NCBI RefSeq assembly: GCF_032362555.1
Contig: NC_083529.1
Span: forward strand, 1,426,001-1,490,000
Direction: 5' to 3'
Origin: Amyelois transitella
Taxonomy: Eukaryota; Arthropoda; Insecta; Lepidoptera; Pyralidae
DNA length: 64,000 nt
How positions within the stretch are numbered: position 1 is the stretch's first letter; each line of letters starts with the position of its first letter. The position numbers and the translations under genes were made by a program. The notes under the pieces are model-generated. The model searched no databases, was not told where the DNA came from, and saw nothing but the letters and a program-made list of their open reading frames with translations. Shown piece by piece: positions 1 through 11,022 of this stretch.

Positions 1-60
1 ATTTATATAGGTTAATAAAACGAAATTAATTGATGCTTTATTGTAAACATACAGTAAAGA

Positions 61-284
61 ACATACATACATATAGTCACGTCTATATCCGTTGCTGGGT
101 AGACAGAGCCAAAGGTCGTGGAAGGACTGAAAGGCCACGTTCTGCTTCGTGATGAAATTTAGATTCAAACAGTGACAGGTTGCTAGCCCATGATACTATA
201 GGTATACCAAGTTTATAAGCCTATCCCTTAAACGCCTTTTACAACATCCACGGGAAAGATATATGGAGTGGTTCTTCTATTATA
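61..284 (-). repeat. SINE-A copy
   Basis: Member of the window's commonest repeat (consensus about 258 bp, GTGCCGTGTGGTTCCCGGCA ... CCCCGCAAGGGATATAGACG ... (TATG)n). Lacks the GTGCCG end. Confidence 0.75.
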
Positions 285-1296
285 AAAGGCCGGAAAACCA
301 CCAATTAAAGACTTGATAATGTGTGTATTTTATTTTTTCACGAAAAAATAACATCTGTCACGCTAGATTTTTTTCACTATGTAAAAATACTATCACGTTG
401 TTCTCTATGATATATTGATATGATTAGAATATGAGATTATACCTTGATAATGTAGTAACAGATATGTAGGTACCAAAAAGTCTTTATTGGGTCGCTAGCC
501 TCAGAAATCCGTATTATTATCCTTACATCTTCACCCGGGGTTCAGAAATCCTTATTATCCAAGTGTTTCATGTCCTTACATCTTCATCATCAGGTGTCCT
601 CCCCAGGTGAAAATGAGCCCGGGGTCACAGATTGTAATCTGTGCCTAGGGTTCACCTTTGAACATAATCCTGGTTCGGGCAGGTCGCGAACTTAGTCGAC
701 TAATATAAATAAAAATAATATAATATTGTGAAATGAATAAATATATATATAAAAAAATCATTTTCAGCTATGAAATTACTTTGAATTTTCAATAGGTAAC
801 ATAAATTAATACGATGATATTATTTTTAGATTTACTTTTGACTCTCTGTCATTAGAGCATACCTCAGATATAGCAAACTGATTTAAAAAAAATCTAATAC
901 CTAAATTTATGAAAAATAAAAATAGTTGGATCGACTACTTTTTGAAAAAAGAACGTATAATAATACCAATCAATGATTTATGAAATTCAAACTAATTTAT
1001 ATGCAAATGGGTTTAGTTTACTTTACGAAAAAAAAACGTGTGCTGATAATTATTTATAGTTTTAAGCCAGAAATGCCAATTTATTCAAATTACATTCACA
1101 CATTTTAAAGTATAACATAATTAAAGAACATAAGTTTATTATAATTATTTTTGATAGATTTTTAAAATGACTAGATTGCGCAAGCTGCTATTGAATCGTT
1201 AATGAAAGAAAACAATTAAGTATTAATTAATATTATAAGCCATAAATAATTATTAATATCACATTCTACTCTACTTTGAATTAAAGTTAAAATGCT
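285..1296. other. AT-rich flank of serpin copy 1
   Basis: A fragment near 530-690 resembles the repeat that includes CCCCGGGCTCCTCTCCAGAG. Otherwise nothing recognisable. Confidence 0.5.
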
Positions 1297-1302
1297 TTTA
1301 TT
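1297..1302 (-). terminator. Candidate poly(A) signal of serpin copy 1
   Basis: AATAAA on the minus strand about 100 nt past the stop codon. Another lies at 1135-1140. The region is AT-rich, so either could be chance. Confidence 0.3.
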
Positions 1303-1402
1303 AACATTTCAAATAAAGACTTCACATTATACTGACAAGTAAATTGACTTAATTCTTTTCCACTATCGAAATAATTATTACATTCAACGAATAAGTCAAA
1401 GC

Positions 1403-2614
1403 TCATTCGTACACTGTAGGCTTACCATACATACCGGCAAATAGTATAACTTCTATTTCTTTATCAATTAGCATAAATACAAAGGGCTTATTGGCAATAA
1501 AATCTGATACTTCACTACTATTTTGATAGAGATTCTCCACAGTTAATGATCTAGCTTGAACACCTTCTTCGGTAACTTCTACATCAGCCACTTGTGTCAG
1601 CATTGATGGGAAAATTGTATAATCACTTATACCTTTGAACTCAGCGTTGTTTGGACTAAACATCCTTCTAGCACCCAAATCATAAATCAATTCAGGTATA
1701 TTATCAAATTCGAAGCTCATTTTGAATCTGGGTAATTCCAAATTTACATACTTCCCACCAGAACTCTTGAACATTGTAAATATTGATTTCAATTCTATTC
1801 TGCGCAGTGAATAGAAGAAATTCAACAAGTGCTTCTGTTGTTTCGGTATGAATACCAACATGGATATCCTTTCGTTCGAGCAAGGCAGTTCCAAAACTCT
1901 CGACTTTATCACCGGGATGTAAGTCACGTTGAAGTATCCTGACTGTCTCATCATATTCACTTGCCCCACCTTTACTCCTGATAAAGAATAAAAGTCTTTC
2001 ACCTGCGTATACTGCTTTTGAAAGGCAGATTTCCAACTGCCAGTAAAATATAACACTCCAACGCCTACTAAATATGTGGAATTGAAATAATCTGGATAAA
2101 CTATACTAGAAACTTTACCATCAGTTTCTTTTTCGATGAAATCATTCGTTCCATCAGCTACTTTATCGATATTATTAAAATTGTATAAAAGAACTTTAGT
2201 ATTTTTCAGTTTTTCAACGTTTCTCACGAAACCTTTTTTAACACCGAACAGTTTATCTATAATAATCACATTTCTAAGTGTAAGATCGACTTCCAAGTCT
2301 GAATTCATTTTGTTTATTAACTTCTTCCACTTCTTCTTCAGACATTGTAGTGTGGAATGTTTGGTCACTGTTAATATCTGTTTTAAAGTCTTCTTCCTTG
2401 CGCCTTCCGCTAATGACGTTAGTTGTAACCAAGTTGCCAAAGGTGAGAAGACAAAATCATCAGCTTTCGTATCTTGTAACACACTGTCTAATAATTTCAC
2501 TGAAAAATCGTATGACGATCTTTTAAGTACATCCAAAGTTCGGTAATCACTGCAGAACTTACTGCATTGGAAAGTTGACATACACGTAAGTATTAAAACT
2601 ATTTTGAACAACAT
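1403..2614 (-). CDS. Secreted serpin, single exon (serpin copy 1)
   Basis: A 403-residue intronless serpin. An N-terminal hydrophobic signal peptide (about residues 1-16) is followed by a Cys-containing mature start, so the protein should be secreted. Serpin landmarks are the strand around LYFTGSWKSAF, the hinge VTEEGVQAR near residues 347-355, and the C-terminal signature NKPFVFMLI. Counting 17 residues from the hinge Glu349 puts the scissile P1-P1' pair at Asn365-Ser366. The hinge is off-consensus (Val at P14, Arg at P11, where inhibitory serpins favour small residues), so inhibition may be weak or absent. It is a diverged paralogue of the serpin at 8963-10186: both lack introns and share a Cys just after the signal peptide and another in a C-x3-4-K-x-W context near residue 90. 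Start ATG has A at -3. The serpin call is firm; inhibitory status is inference. Confidence 0.93.
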   Translation of the reverse strand: MLFKIVLILTCMSTFQCSKFCSDYRTLDVLKRSSYDFSVKLLDSVLQDTKADDFVFSPLATWLQLTSLAEGARKKTLKQILTVTKHSTLQCLKKKWKKLINKMNSDLEVDLTLRNVIIIDKLFGVKKGFVRNVEKLKNTKVLLYNFNNIDKVADGTNDFIEKETDGKVSSIVYPDYFNSTYLVGVGVLYFTGSWKSAFQKQYTQVKDFYSLSGVKVGQVNMMRQSGYFNVTYIPVIKSRVLELPCSNERISMLVFIPKQQKHLLNFFYSLRRIELKSIFTMFKSSGGKYVNLELPRFKMSFEFDNIPELIYDLGARRMFSPNNAEFKGISDYTIFPSMLTQVADVEVTEEGVQARSLTVENLYQNSSEVSDFIANKPFVFMLIDKEIEVILFAGMYGKPTVYE

Positions 2615-4603
2615 CGTTAAGTTTTAACTTTAAGAATTTTAATTGACTTTTTTCTGTAATATCTTCGTAGTTACGGTTTTATGGTAGCATGTTTTCGGCG
2701 CGAAAACCGCGCTGACTTTCCAGTCGTGCGATCGTGCGCAGGAGTATTTTAGCACTACATTCGACGGTCTCATGGCAGAGCAACTTGTGTGTTACAAATT
2801 AAAAATGGTACAGGTAAATACACAGATTGGACAAAAGTGAAAACGGACCAACTTTGTAAAATATCAACATATAAAACATACATAAAAGTATATGTTTAAT
2901 TGGTATGTTTTTACGAATATATTTAAACTCAAAACTGAGATTATTGAATCGAACCTTAGACGATGAACATTGAGGTCTCATGACGTCCCGAACCAACGAC
3001 CGATTTTTCAAACATTCTTCAAAGCAAATATTCTTCTCAGAAATCCTAGGTTTAAATCTGAAAACCAGCTAGAAAAATAATCAGCACTTAAGAGGATATA
3101 CCAGTTGCATATCTTAAAGCAACATACTCTAGGTTGCGAAAATTAGTCACAGTATTTGAAAACATTTGGGTAAGGTGGTTGTACAATACACGGTTTACAC
3201 AGACGTAATATACCTAATACTAACTAGGAAAACTAAAAACAAAATGAAACATTGAAAAGATATCGCCAAAAATTGTTGCTGTTATGCTTATTTAAGCGTA
3301 ATTCGTTTAATTTTTGTTGTACATTTCTAGTAAAATAACAACTTCAATTTAAAAAAAATTGATAACGTTACCCACGGAATCTTTATTTTTTTACCAGAGT
3401 CAAAAGGTATCTCTTATGTCCTTCTCCATACTCTTAATTATATGTATATACGAAATTTCAAGATTGGTTCAGATAAGATAACGCGTGAAGAGGTAATAAA
3501 CAAACAAACTTACTTTTGCATTTATAATATTAGTTAACATTAAACATTTTTTATTTACAAAGTTACATAATTATACGTTACGTTATGTTTTTCATGACAA
3601 ACCTTGTATTTCCTCTTAAGATCCCCAAATGGTCTAGATCTAGATGCTAAAGTAAACATATTGATACATAAACTAAAGTAAAAATATTCTGAAATAAATC
3701 TTCATGTCTAAACATTGAGGTCTTTGCTCTCAAAGCAATTTTGTATCTTGAATTTTCTCCACTTTTATTTTGCATAAATAACTCGCTCTTGCCGGCGATT
3801 CTTTCACGTAGAAGATATAATGGTACCTATACATCAGGTGTTCTTAAAAATGAATTTTACTGAATGGTTTAATTCCACAACTTGTACATTGTTTTTGGTG
3901 CAATAAACATTTATTTTTTTATTTATTTATATAAATTATTTAAAATTTGTTTAATTAATAAATGTTACAACAAAAAACATATTATATTGTCATGTGGAGT
4001 GAGTGTAGACGTGAAGTGAAACACACGAATGCTTAGAATAAACTCATTATTTTTTTTAATATAACGTGTCATTGTACAATAATTGGTTATACGTGAGTAT
4101 ATATATATATAATTATATCTAAACACATATAAAATATAATATATAGAATGGCGGTTGATTAAAGAGATACCTATATGCAATAAGAAACAGATTCAACCTT
4201 TTGTTTCGGGAAAATGACACTTTAATTTGATACTTACTTTGTTTATTACTATTTATATAGTACGCTACAATATAGAAAGAAAGAAAGAAAAATCTTTATT
4301 TAGCACAAAAGGTAACATTACATTGTACCTACTTGCCCAAAAAATATGTATACATGAAATCACGGAGCATAACCTTTTTCACGGAGGGGAACGCAGATAC
4401 TACATCTATAATATCCAGTTATTTATAATACATTATAACTTACGTCTTTGTTTTAAATAAAATAATTTATAACAAATGAGGGCAGCACTGTGCCGTTTAA
4501 AAATGTAAAATGGCGCTTAAAACGAAAATACTAACGCAATAAATGAAAATTGAGCATGTTTTTTTGATATAGTGTTTTTGTCTAGTGTGTAGTGAATTAT
4601 AGA
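2615..4603. other. Upstream DNA of serpin copy 1
   Basis: Should contain the promoter; a GC-richer patch at 2695-2745 is the only distinctive part. A LINE-tail piece (reverse TTGTTTGTTTATTACCTC type) lies at 3440-3535 and another LINE tail at 4276-4400. No gene seen. Confidence 0.5.
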
Positions 4604-4840
4604 GCCGTGTGGGTCCCGGCACCAAAAAAAAAGAATAGGACCATTCCATCTCGTTCCTTTGGATGTCGTAAAAGGCGACTAAAGGATAGGCTTATTAACT
4701 TGGGATTCTTCTTTTAAGCGATTATATTCTTCTTTTGGGCTAACAACCTGTCAAAGCTGAATGTGGCCTATCAGTCTTTTCAAGGTCGTTGGCTCTGTCT
4801 ACCCCACAAGGGATAAAGACGTGATTATATGTATGTATGT
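4604..4840 (+). repeat. SINE-A copy
   Basis: Near full length; 5' end slightly eroded to GCCGTGTGGGTCCCGGCACC. Confidence 0.82.
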
Positions 4841-7454
4841 TAGTATAGTAAGAATCTGTCTTCTAATCCTATTATTTTAACTTTTCTCAGCTACCGTCGA
4901 TTTAACAAGTTTGTTGAGGTAAATATAATTACTTATAGGAATGATTTAAATGATTAATTCTGAGACCGTTAACACACCGAGAAAGTTAAACACAACATTA
5001 ACTTAAGGTGACGCCGTGTTCAATTAGAAATCTCAAAGGAAAGCCCTCGCCGCGCCGTTTCAAATGCAACCTATTCCAACTAACATTATAAATGAGAAAG
5101 TAAGTTTATTTGTTTGTTTGTTGCTTCTTCACCGGTTATTTATGGAACCAATGTTCTTAAATTTCGCGTAATTATCTCTACTAAGAGTCTGGAGAATGAC
5201 AAAGGATAATGGAATGACCTGTTAAAATGATGACGTCACACCATTAAAACTAAAAGATTTTTATAAATTAAATTTTTTATAAGTCACTTAGTTTAAGTTT
5301 TAAACTGTAACAAGGTTTAAACTGTAACGATATACTAAGATTTGGATAAACAAATAAATAAAATATTTATTTATTTAAACTTCATTGTTTAAAATACAAA
5401 TGTATAGAACAATTGGCGGACTTAATGCTAGAAGCATTATCTACCAGTCAACCATTGGGTCTGACAGAGAACTTTATGTGGGGTCAAACTAAATAAATAC
5501 TTTAATATCTACACAAAATATAAAATAAAATACTTAATTATATATTATAAATGAGTAAATTTTTGAGTATGTCAGGATGAAACTACTGAACCGATTACGG
5601 TGTTTGGTATGTAGGTAGCTGAAGATCCAGAGTTACATATAGGCTACTTTTTATACCGGAGTCCCCGCGGGTATGATTCCACGCGGACGAAGTCGCGGGC
5701 GGCCTCTAGTAGGTAACAAATACCCTCGCGACTCAAAAGAAGACCCGTATACCCGTAAAATAATGGTGGATTTCTCACTTTACTCTCATCATTGCCGTGT
5801 TAGCATCGGATTATGTCGAGAAAAAACTGTCCATTCTATAAACAAACTATTATTAACTCTATATTTTCTAATCTACCGTTTAGGCAATGTCTAAACCTGT
5901 TTGGTTTAAACAATTCTTATCAATTTATGGCCTTTGAGTAGCCGTGAGTTTTATCTTATCTTTACCAATATCTTACGGAACTACTAAACTATAAATAGGC
6001 TTTTGGTTACGACTTGTCCTAGGATTAAACTAGCGTTGCCAACTCTAAATTTTAGCTTCGTTTATATCCCTTTCGGGGTAAACAGAGCCAAAAGACTGAA
6101 AGGCCACGTTCGGCTTAACGGCTCAATGATGAAATCGTGAAAGGTTGCCCAGCAAAAAAATAAAGATTCCTAAGTTTATAAGCCCTACGCCTAGTCGCCT
6201 TTTACGACGTCCATGGGAAAGATGTGGAGAAGATTCTAAAGTGTCTAGAATCACCTGTTACTTGATTGAAGAGAAGGTAGAAGATATGCCATTTCAAGAA
6301 CTTCTTGTTCTTCCGCGTTTTAATCTCAACCGTTTAATTTTTCAATCATGCTATCGTCAGTATTACTAACGGAAAATCTAGTGCATATTAAATATGTATA
6401 GTATATTGATAATTTGAGATCGGCCGAAGTACCGCTATGGGGTCAATGAACTGACTGGGTTAATGTGGACACGCCATAGAAATCTGAATATCACAATATT
6501 ATCCGTAATGCTCTCTCAATCCCAATTCCATCATTAAGCCATCAAGAAGAACGTCGCCTTCTGACTGACTTATTTTTCTTATTAACAATACACTTATCCT
6601 ATTTAGTAAGTAATAATATTTTAAGCCTAAATAGCCTTTATAATTATTGCCCATAAGGGATAGGAACGTAATAAATGTGTGTTTTAAAACATCCAAATAC
6701 TAATTGGCATGATTCTTCCATTCCTAGCGTGGGGTTGCCAAGTCAAGGGTAGGAAAAAATACCATTTTTTTTTATAATTAGTACCTATTGCATTTTTAGT
6801 TGTTAAAGCGTTTTGTGCTGGAATGATTCGCAGATATTTTAAATATATTTATAAATATCGCTGTTTTTGTTTAAACTCATAAAAGATGTGCCATGTATTT
6901 CCCCAACCAATAAAAAAAAAGAAGAGGATCACTCCATTTATTTCTCATAAAGTTGGGATTCTTCTTTAAGGCGATGGGTTACCAACCCATCAATATTTAA
7001 TTCTCAAATCTATCATCAAGACAAATAGCTGAACGTGACCGATCAGTGTTTTCAGACTGTTGGTTCTGTCTACCCCGCAAGGGATATAGACGTGTCTATA
7101 TGTGTGTATATTACTCAAAAAAGTAAAAAAAAAGATGGCGAAGATAAAATTTAAATTTATAGTTTTTATTCGTCGTCGATGGCGCTTAATTTACGCAGGC
7201 GACACTGTGGGTAAAAGCTGCTAATAAATAAACTTTAAGTAATGTAGAACATGTCCATATAACTTTAACCATAGTATCACAAAATTGCATTCGCGATAGC
7301 TAGAGAGATAACCGTTAACAAGGCAAGCAAATAGAGTTTAATTATAATACCTACTTGTGGCGACATCTGTACGCCACAAGTAACAAGAACCAATCACGAG
7401 ACGCTATCAGTCAAAAACAGCGTAAAGTCTAAATCGCGCAAGCAAAGATTGGAG
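4841..7454. other. Repeat-rich intergenic DNA
   Basis: Holds LINE tails at about 5080-5160, 5375-5485 (TGGCGGACTTAATGC type) and 5565-5715 (CCACGCGGACGAAGTCGCGG), and partial SINE-A copies at 6056-6230 (minus) and 6905-7110 (plus). A possible LTR start, TGTGGCGACATCTGTACGCC, lies at 7358. No gene seen. Confidence 0.55.
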
Positions 7455-7710
7455 TGCCGTGTGGTTCCCGGCACCAATACAAACAAGAATAGAACCACTC
7501 CATCTCTTTTCCATGGATGTCGTAAAATGCGACTAAGGGATAGGCTTACAAACTTGGATTCTTTTTAGGCGATGGGCTAGCAACCTGCCACTATTTGAAT
7601 CTCAATTCTATCATTAAGTCAAATAGCTGAACGTGGCCATTCAGTCTTTTCAAGACCGTTGGCTCTGCCTACCCCGCAAGGGATATAGACGTGACCATAT
7701 GTATGTATGT
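7455..7710 (+). repeat. SINE-A copy with 11-bp target duplication
   Basis: AAAGATTGGAG occurs on both sides (7444-7454 and 7711-7721), proving retroposition and defining the element's ends as TGCCGTG... and ...GTATGTATGT. Confidence 0.93.
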
Positions 7711-8171
7711 AAAGATTGGAGCATATGTATTGATACAAGAATAAAGACAAAACCATAAGGAACGTTGGTTTTATTCAGCTTAAAACAGCACGTATTGAAA
7801 TACAATATAAGTGACATTATAAACATGGTTGATAACTAAGGAGCTCTATGAGTAGAGCAATGAGTTTTCGTATCATGTATAACCTCCGACACAACATCGT
7901 CGGAGCCGCAGTTCCCCACGCATTACACCTAGCCTGGTGGAAGATCTTCCCTTTGTGGCGGTCGAGCCCGAACTAACGCTCATGATGGCATTAAGATTCA
8001 AAGATAGTTATCACTTTTTTAAACCTTAATGCTATCTACTAAGGAAAGGCTACTTGGGCATCCCCTTTCCCTTTGTTAACTAACAAACTCTACCTATATT
8101 TTTCTTTACTACCAGCGTGAAAGCCTGCTTGATCGTTTTGATCAAATCATCTTAATTCGCCTCGGAAGTAT
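7711..8171. other. Possible solo LTR remnant flanking the SINE
   Basis: Sequence on both sides of the 7455-7710 SINE forms one block with ATAAAGACAAAACC and later GGCGGTCGAGCCCGAAC, reminiscent of an LTR and leader. No paired LTR or coding region seen. Confidence 0.3.
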
Positions 8172-8303
8172 GTTTGAAACATTTGTTACGAGATACTAAC
8201 TTAACGATACTATATTTTTTAAGAAATATTAAATAGACAATCTTAGACCCAGGATAATTATATATAGTGGGTTTCTCATCATGTCCTGGCCGGGATTCGA
8301 TTA
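8172..8303 (-). repeat. SINE-T fragment
   Basis: Body only: TTACGAGATACTAACTTAAC through CATCATGTCCTGGCCGGGAT. A second, smaller piece of the same family lies at 37845-37925. Confidence 0.75.
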
Positions 8304-8441
8304 ATACCACCAATTCTACAATACAAACTAAATACAAAGCAAACTTTGTATTTACAACAAGATTAGATTTCTGCAGGAGTAACGTAGGTACAACTCCAGC
8401 CAAAAGTAAAGAGCAACCAATCACCGCTACTAGATTAATAA

Positions 8442-8699
8442 TACATACATACATATGGTCACGTCTATATCCCTTGCGGGGTAGACAGAGCCAACAGACT
8501 TGAAAAGACTGAATGGCCACGTTCAGCTATTTGGCTTAATGATAGAATTGAGATTCAAATAGTGACAGGTTGCTAACCCAACGCCTAAAAAAGAATCCCA
8601 AGTTTGTAGGCATATCCTTTAGTCACCTTTTACGACATCAAAGACAAAGAGATGGAGTGGTCGTATTCTTTTTGTGTTGGTGCCGGGAACCACACGGCA
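8442..8699 (-). repeat. SINE-A copy
   Basis: Full length, flanked by ATTAATA on each side, 260 bp upstream of serpin copy 2. Confidence 0.88.
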
Positions 8700-8962
8700 G
8701 CATTAATAATTGATTTAGGAATTAGGTCATTATGCTAATAAAAGTCTGCTATCAGAACATTTTGTCATCTTATAAACAACAGGATCGTCCCAAATTAACA
8801 ATGAAATACTTATATTACATATCACTATTCGTGCCAAAGTCAACCTTTATCCATTTATCGTCTTAGGTCATTTGATAAGGCAAGAATAAATTTTTGAGTT
8901 CATCTTGTTTGATACTATTCCGTGTCTTAAATATCTAGTGAATTTCTTGCGCCAGTCACAAT

Positions 8963-10186
8963 ATGGCGGTCTTAAAATGTTTATTAGTTGTCAGTGCAGT
9001 TTTGCCTTTAATATTCGGACAATGTACATTACCAAAAGCGGCTATCCTAGTAAAAAGGCCAGTGTTTCGTTTCACGATGGATTTAGCTACAAGGCTTGCT
9101 CTGGATAAAGAGAATCATTTCGTCGCCTCCCCAATCTCTCAATGGATACTACTTTCGGCTTTGTCTATTGGAGCTCTTGAAGAAACTTCAATGGAATTGA
9201 AAAAAGTCCTAGAATTGCACCCTCATAAATGCTTCAATAGGAAATATTGGGCCGTTGTCAACGATGCTATGAACACTGAAGATTCTAACGACGTGAGTGT
9301 GAAACGATCTCCATTAGTGGTTTTAGATCAATCGTTTTCACCTTTCATGGCATCATCGTTCCTCTCAAACTTAAATCAAACCAATATGTGTAAAGTGATC
9401 ACACAAAATTTTGACGACGCACCACAAACAGCTGGTATTATCAATGAATACGTTAGAGAGTCCACAAATGGAAACATTAAGGAAATAATTAATCCTACAG
9501 ATTTGTATGAAACGAATCTTATCCTTCTAGATTCATTATATTTTCGAGGATCATGGACAACAGCTTTCCCAACGCATAACACAGACGTTGTAGATTTTCA
9601 CAATGAATTAGGAGCTGTTGTCGGTAAAGTGAAACTCATGTTTCTTAACAGCGAATTTAACTACACCAACTTAGATCAGATTAAAGCCAGTGTTTTACAG
9701 CTCCCTTATGGGAAAAATAAAGAGTATTCCATGTTGATTTTCTTGCCATTCGACGGTGTTCTTCTTTCCACGATGATTTATAACATCAAAGATATAAGTC
9801 TGGCGACGGTTTTTAGAAAATTCGAAATGGATGGACCACGCACATTGGACGTCCAAATACCGTCTTTTGAAATATTCTCCGAGTTAGATAACTTAAAAGA
9901 ACTACTGACAGATATGGGTTTAAGAAGTATATTTGACTTCAGTGCTAAGTTCGATCTTGGAGTGGATGTATACATTAATAACTTTGTACAAAAAGCGAAA
10001 ATAGAAGTGACAGAGGACGGTACAGAGGCTGCAAGCGTAACAGAAGCGGAATTAGGCTGGAGGTCTTTGGATCTATCATTTGTGGCAAACAGACCATTCT
10101 TCTTCATGATAGTAAACTCTGAGAAAGAGCTGCCTTTATTCGTTGGTGCATTCTCAAAGCCTACTGGCTTCGAATATACGAGTTAA
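8963..10186 (+). CDS. Secreted serpin, single exon, trypsin-type bait (serpin copy 2)
   Basis: A 407-residue intronless serpin with a clear signal peptide (about residues 1-19, MAVLKCLLVVSAVLPLIFG, then Gln-Cys). The fold signatures LYFRGSWTTAF and NRPFFFMIV are present. The hinge TEDGTEAAS (residues 350-358) fits inhibitory serpins: Thr at P14, Ala at P12 and P11. Counting from Glu351 as P17 puts P1-P1' at Arg367-Ser368, which predicts inhibition of a trypsin-like serine protease, for example a clip-domain protease of a haemolymph cascade (family knowledge, not shown here). The upstream in-frame codons offer no better start, and the ATG has A at -3. It lies 6.3 kb from its paralogue and diverges from it. 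Absence of introns in both copies suggests an intronless common ancestor, possibly a retrocopy. Confidence 0.95.
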   Translation: MAVLKCLLVVSAVLPLIFGQCTLPKAAILVKRPVFRFTMDLATRLALDKENHFVASPISQWILLSALSIGALEETSMELKKVLELHPHKCFNRKYWAVVNDAMNTEDSNDVSVKRSPLVVLDQSFSPFMASSFLSNLNQTNMCKVITQNFDDAPQTAGIINEYVRESTNGNIKEIINPTDLYETNLILLDSLYFRGSWTTAFPTHNTDVVDFHNELGAVVGKVKLMFLNSEFNYTNLDQIKASVLQLPYGKNKEYSMLIFLPFDGVLLSTMIYNIKDISLATVFRKFEMDGPRTLDVQIPSFEIFSELDNLKELLTDMGLRSIFDFSAKFDLGVDVYINNFVQKAKIEVTEDGTEAASVTEAELGWRSLDLSFVANRPFFFMIVNSEKELPLFVGAFSKPTGFEYTS

Positions 10187-10972
10187 GAAATTTGTTAAAG
10201 TACTCATAAGTCGCGTCAAAAGATCGTGGCAAAAGATTGCGTCTCATACTGTTACTGAAAAAAAAAAATTAATGGACCTAAAAAAAAAAAAATTTAATGG
10301 ACCTTTTAAATTTGTCTGAAACTGTGAATTAACAATGAATATTACTCATACTCTTTTTAATTTATGATTTGATATCCTTACCTAATTATTACCTGTATTC
10401 CAATGGTTCCAATCTCGTTGCATTACTCCCAGTTGTGTCCTTGTCTTAGATAGGTACCTATTCGGCTAGTTGCAAACATTGATAATCCTATTCTTAACTT
10501 GACCCGATAGTATTTTCCTATTATTCAATTAATACTATTTACAATTAATATCCTAGGATGGTCTTTACTAAATCTACGACTTCGAAATAATAAACACGGT
10601 AGCAATAAACGCGCAGATTCAATGTATTTGCTTGAAAACCTGCTAACGTCAATGTCAGTTATTCAATACTTGACTCAAACTGACAAGTTTCATTTGGCAG
10701 ATTTTGGCAAAACAATACAAGTAAAAAGAGAAACTTGAGTGCAAAGTTTCAAAGTATTGTTGTTTTTAAACGAAGCTGATAATTTAAAATTCTAAAGTAC
10801 AACAGAATCGTACTATCTTGTACTTACATTACATAGATTATTCATCATCTATCACTCAAGTCAGATTATTGTAATTATTAGTAAACACGTCTTCGCTCGA
10901 TTAAATTTAGATATTTACGTTCATTCGTACTTGGGTGTTTGTGTTATACGGCGTTGTGTAATATTTAATACT
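10187..10972. other. Serpin 3' region and PHYH upstream region
   Basis: AT-rich; a duplicated GGACC-A(9)-AATTTAATGGACC stretch near 10270-10303. Should contain the PHYH promoter, but no TATA or initiator stands out. Confidence 0.45.
10589..10594 (+). terminator. Candidate poly(A) signal of serpin copy 2
   Basis: AATAAA about 400 nt after the stop. It is the first clear hexamer downstream on this strand. Confidence 0.35.
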
Positions 10973-11022
10973 ATGAATTTCTACTGGAGTAATACTTTAT
11001 CATCAAGAGTGATTCCTAAGAA
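10973..11022 (+). CDS. PHYH: PHYH-like exon 1 (start codon)
   Basis: ATG opens a 16-codon stretch ([16 protein letters not shown]) ending AA|GTGAGT, a strong donor. The two leftover bases combine with the T of exon 2 to give Asn. It was chosen because exon 2 has an acceptor and no ATG. Confidence 0.68.
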
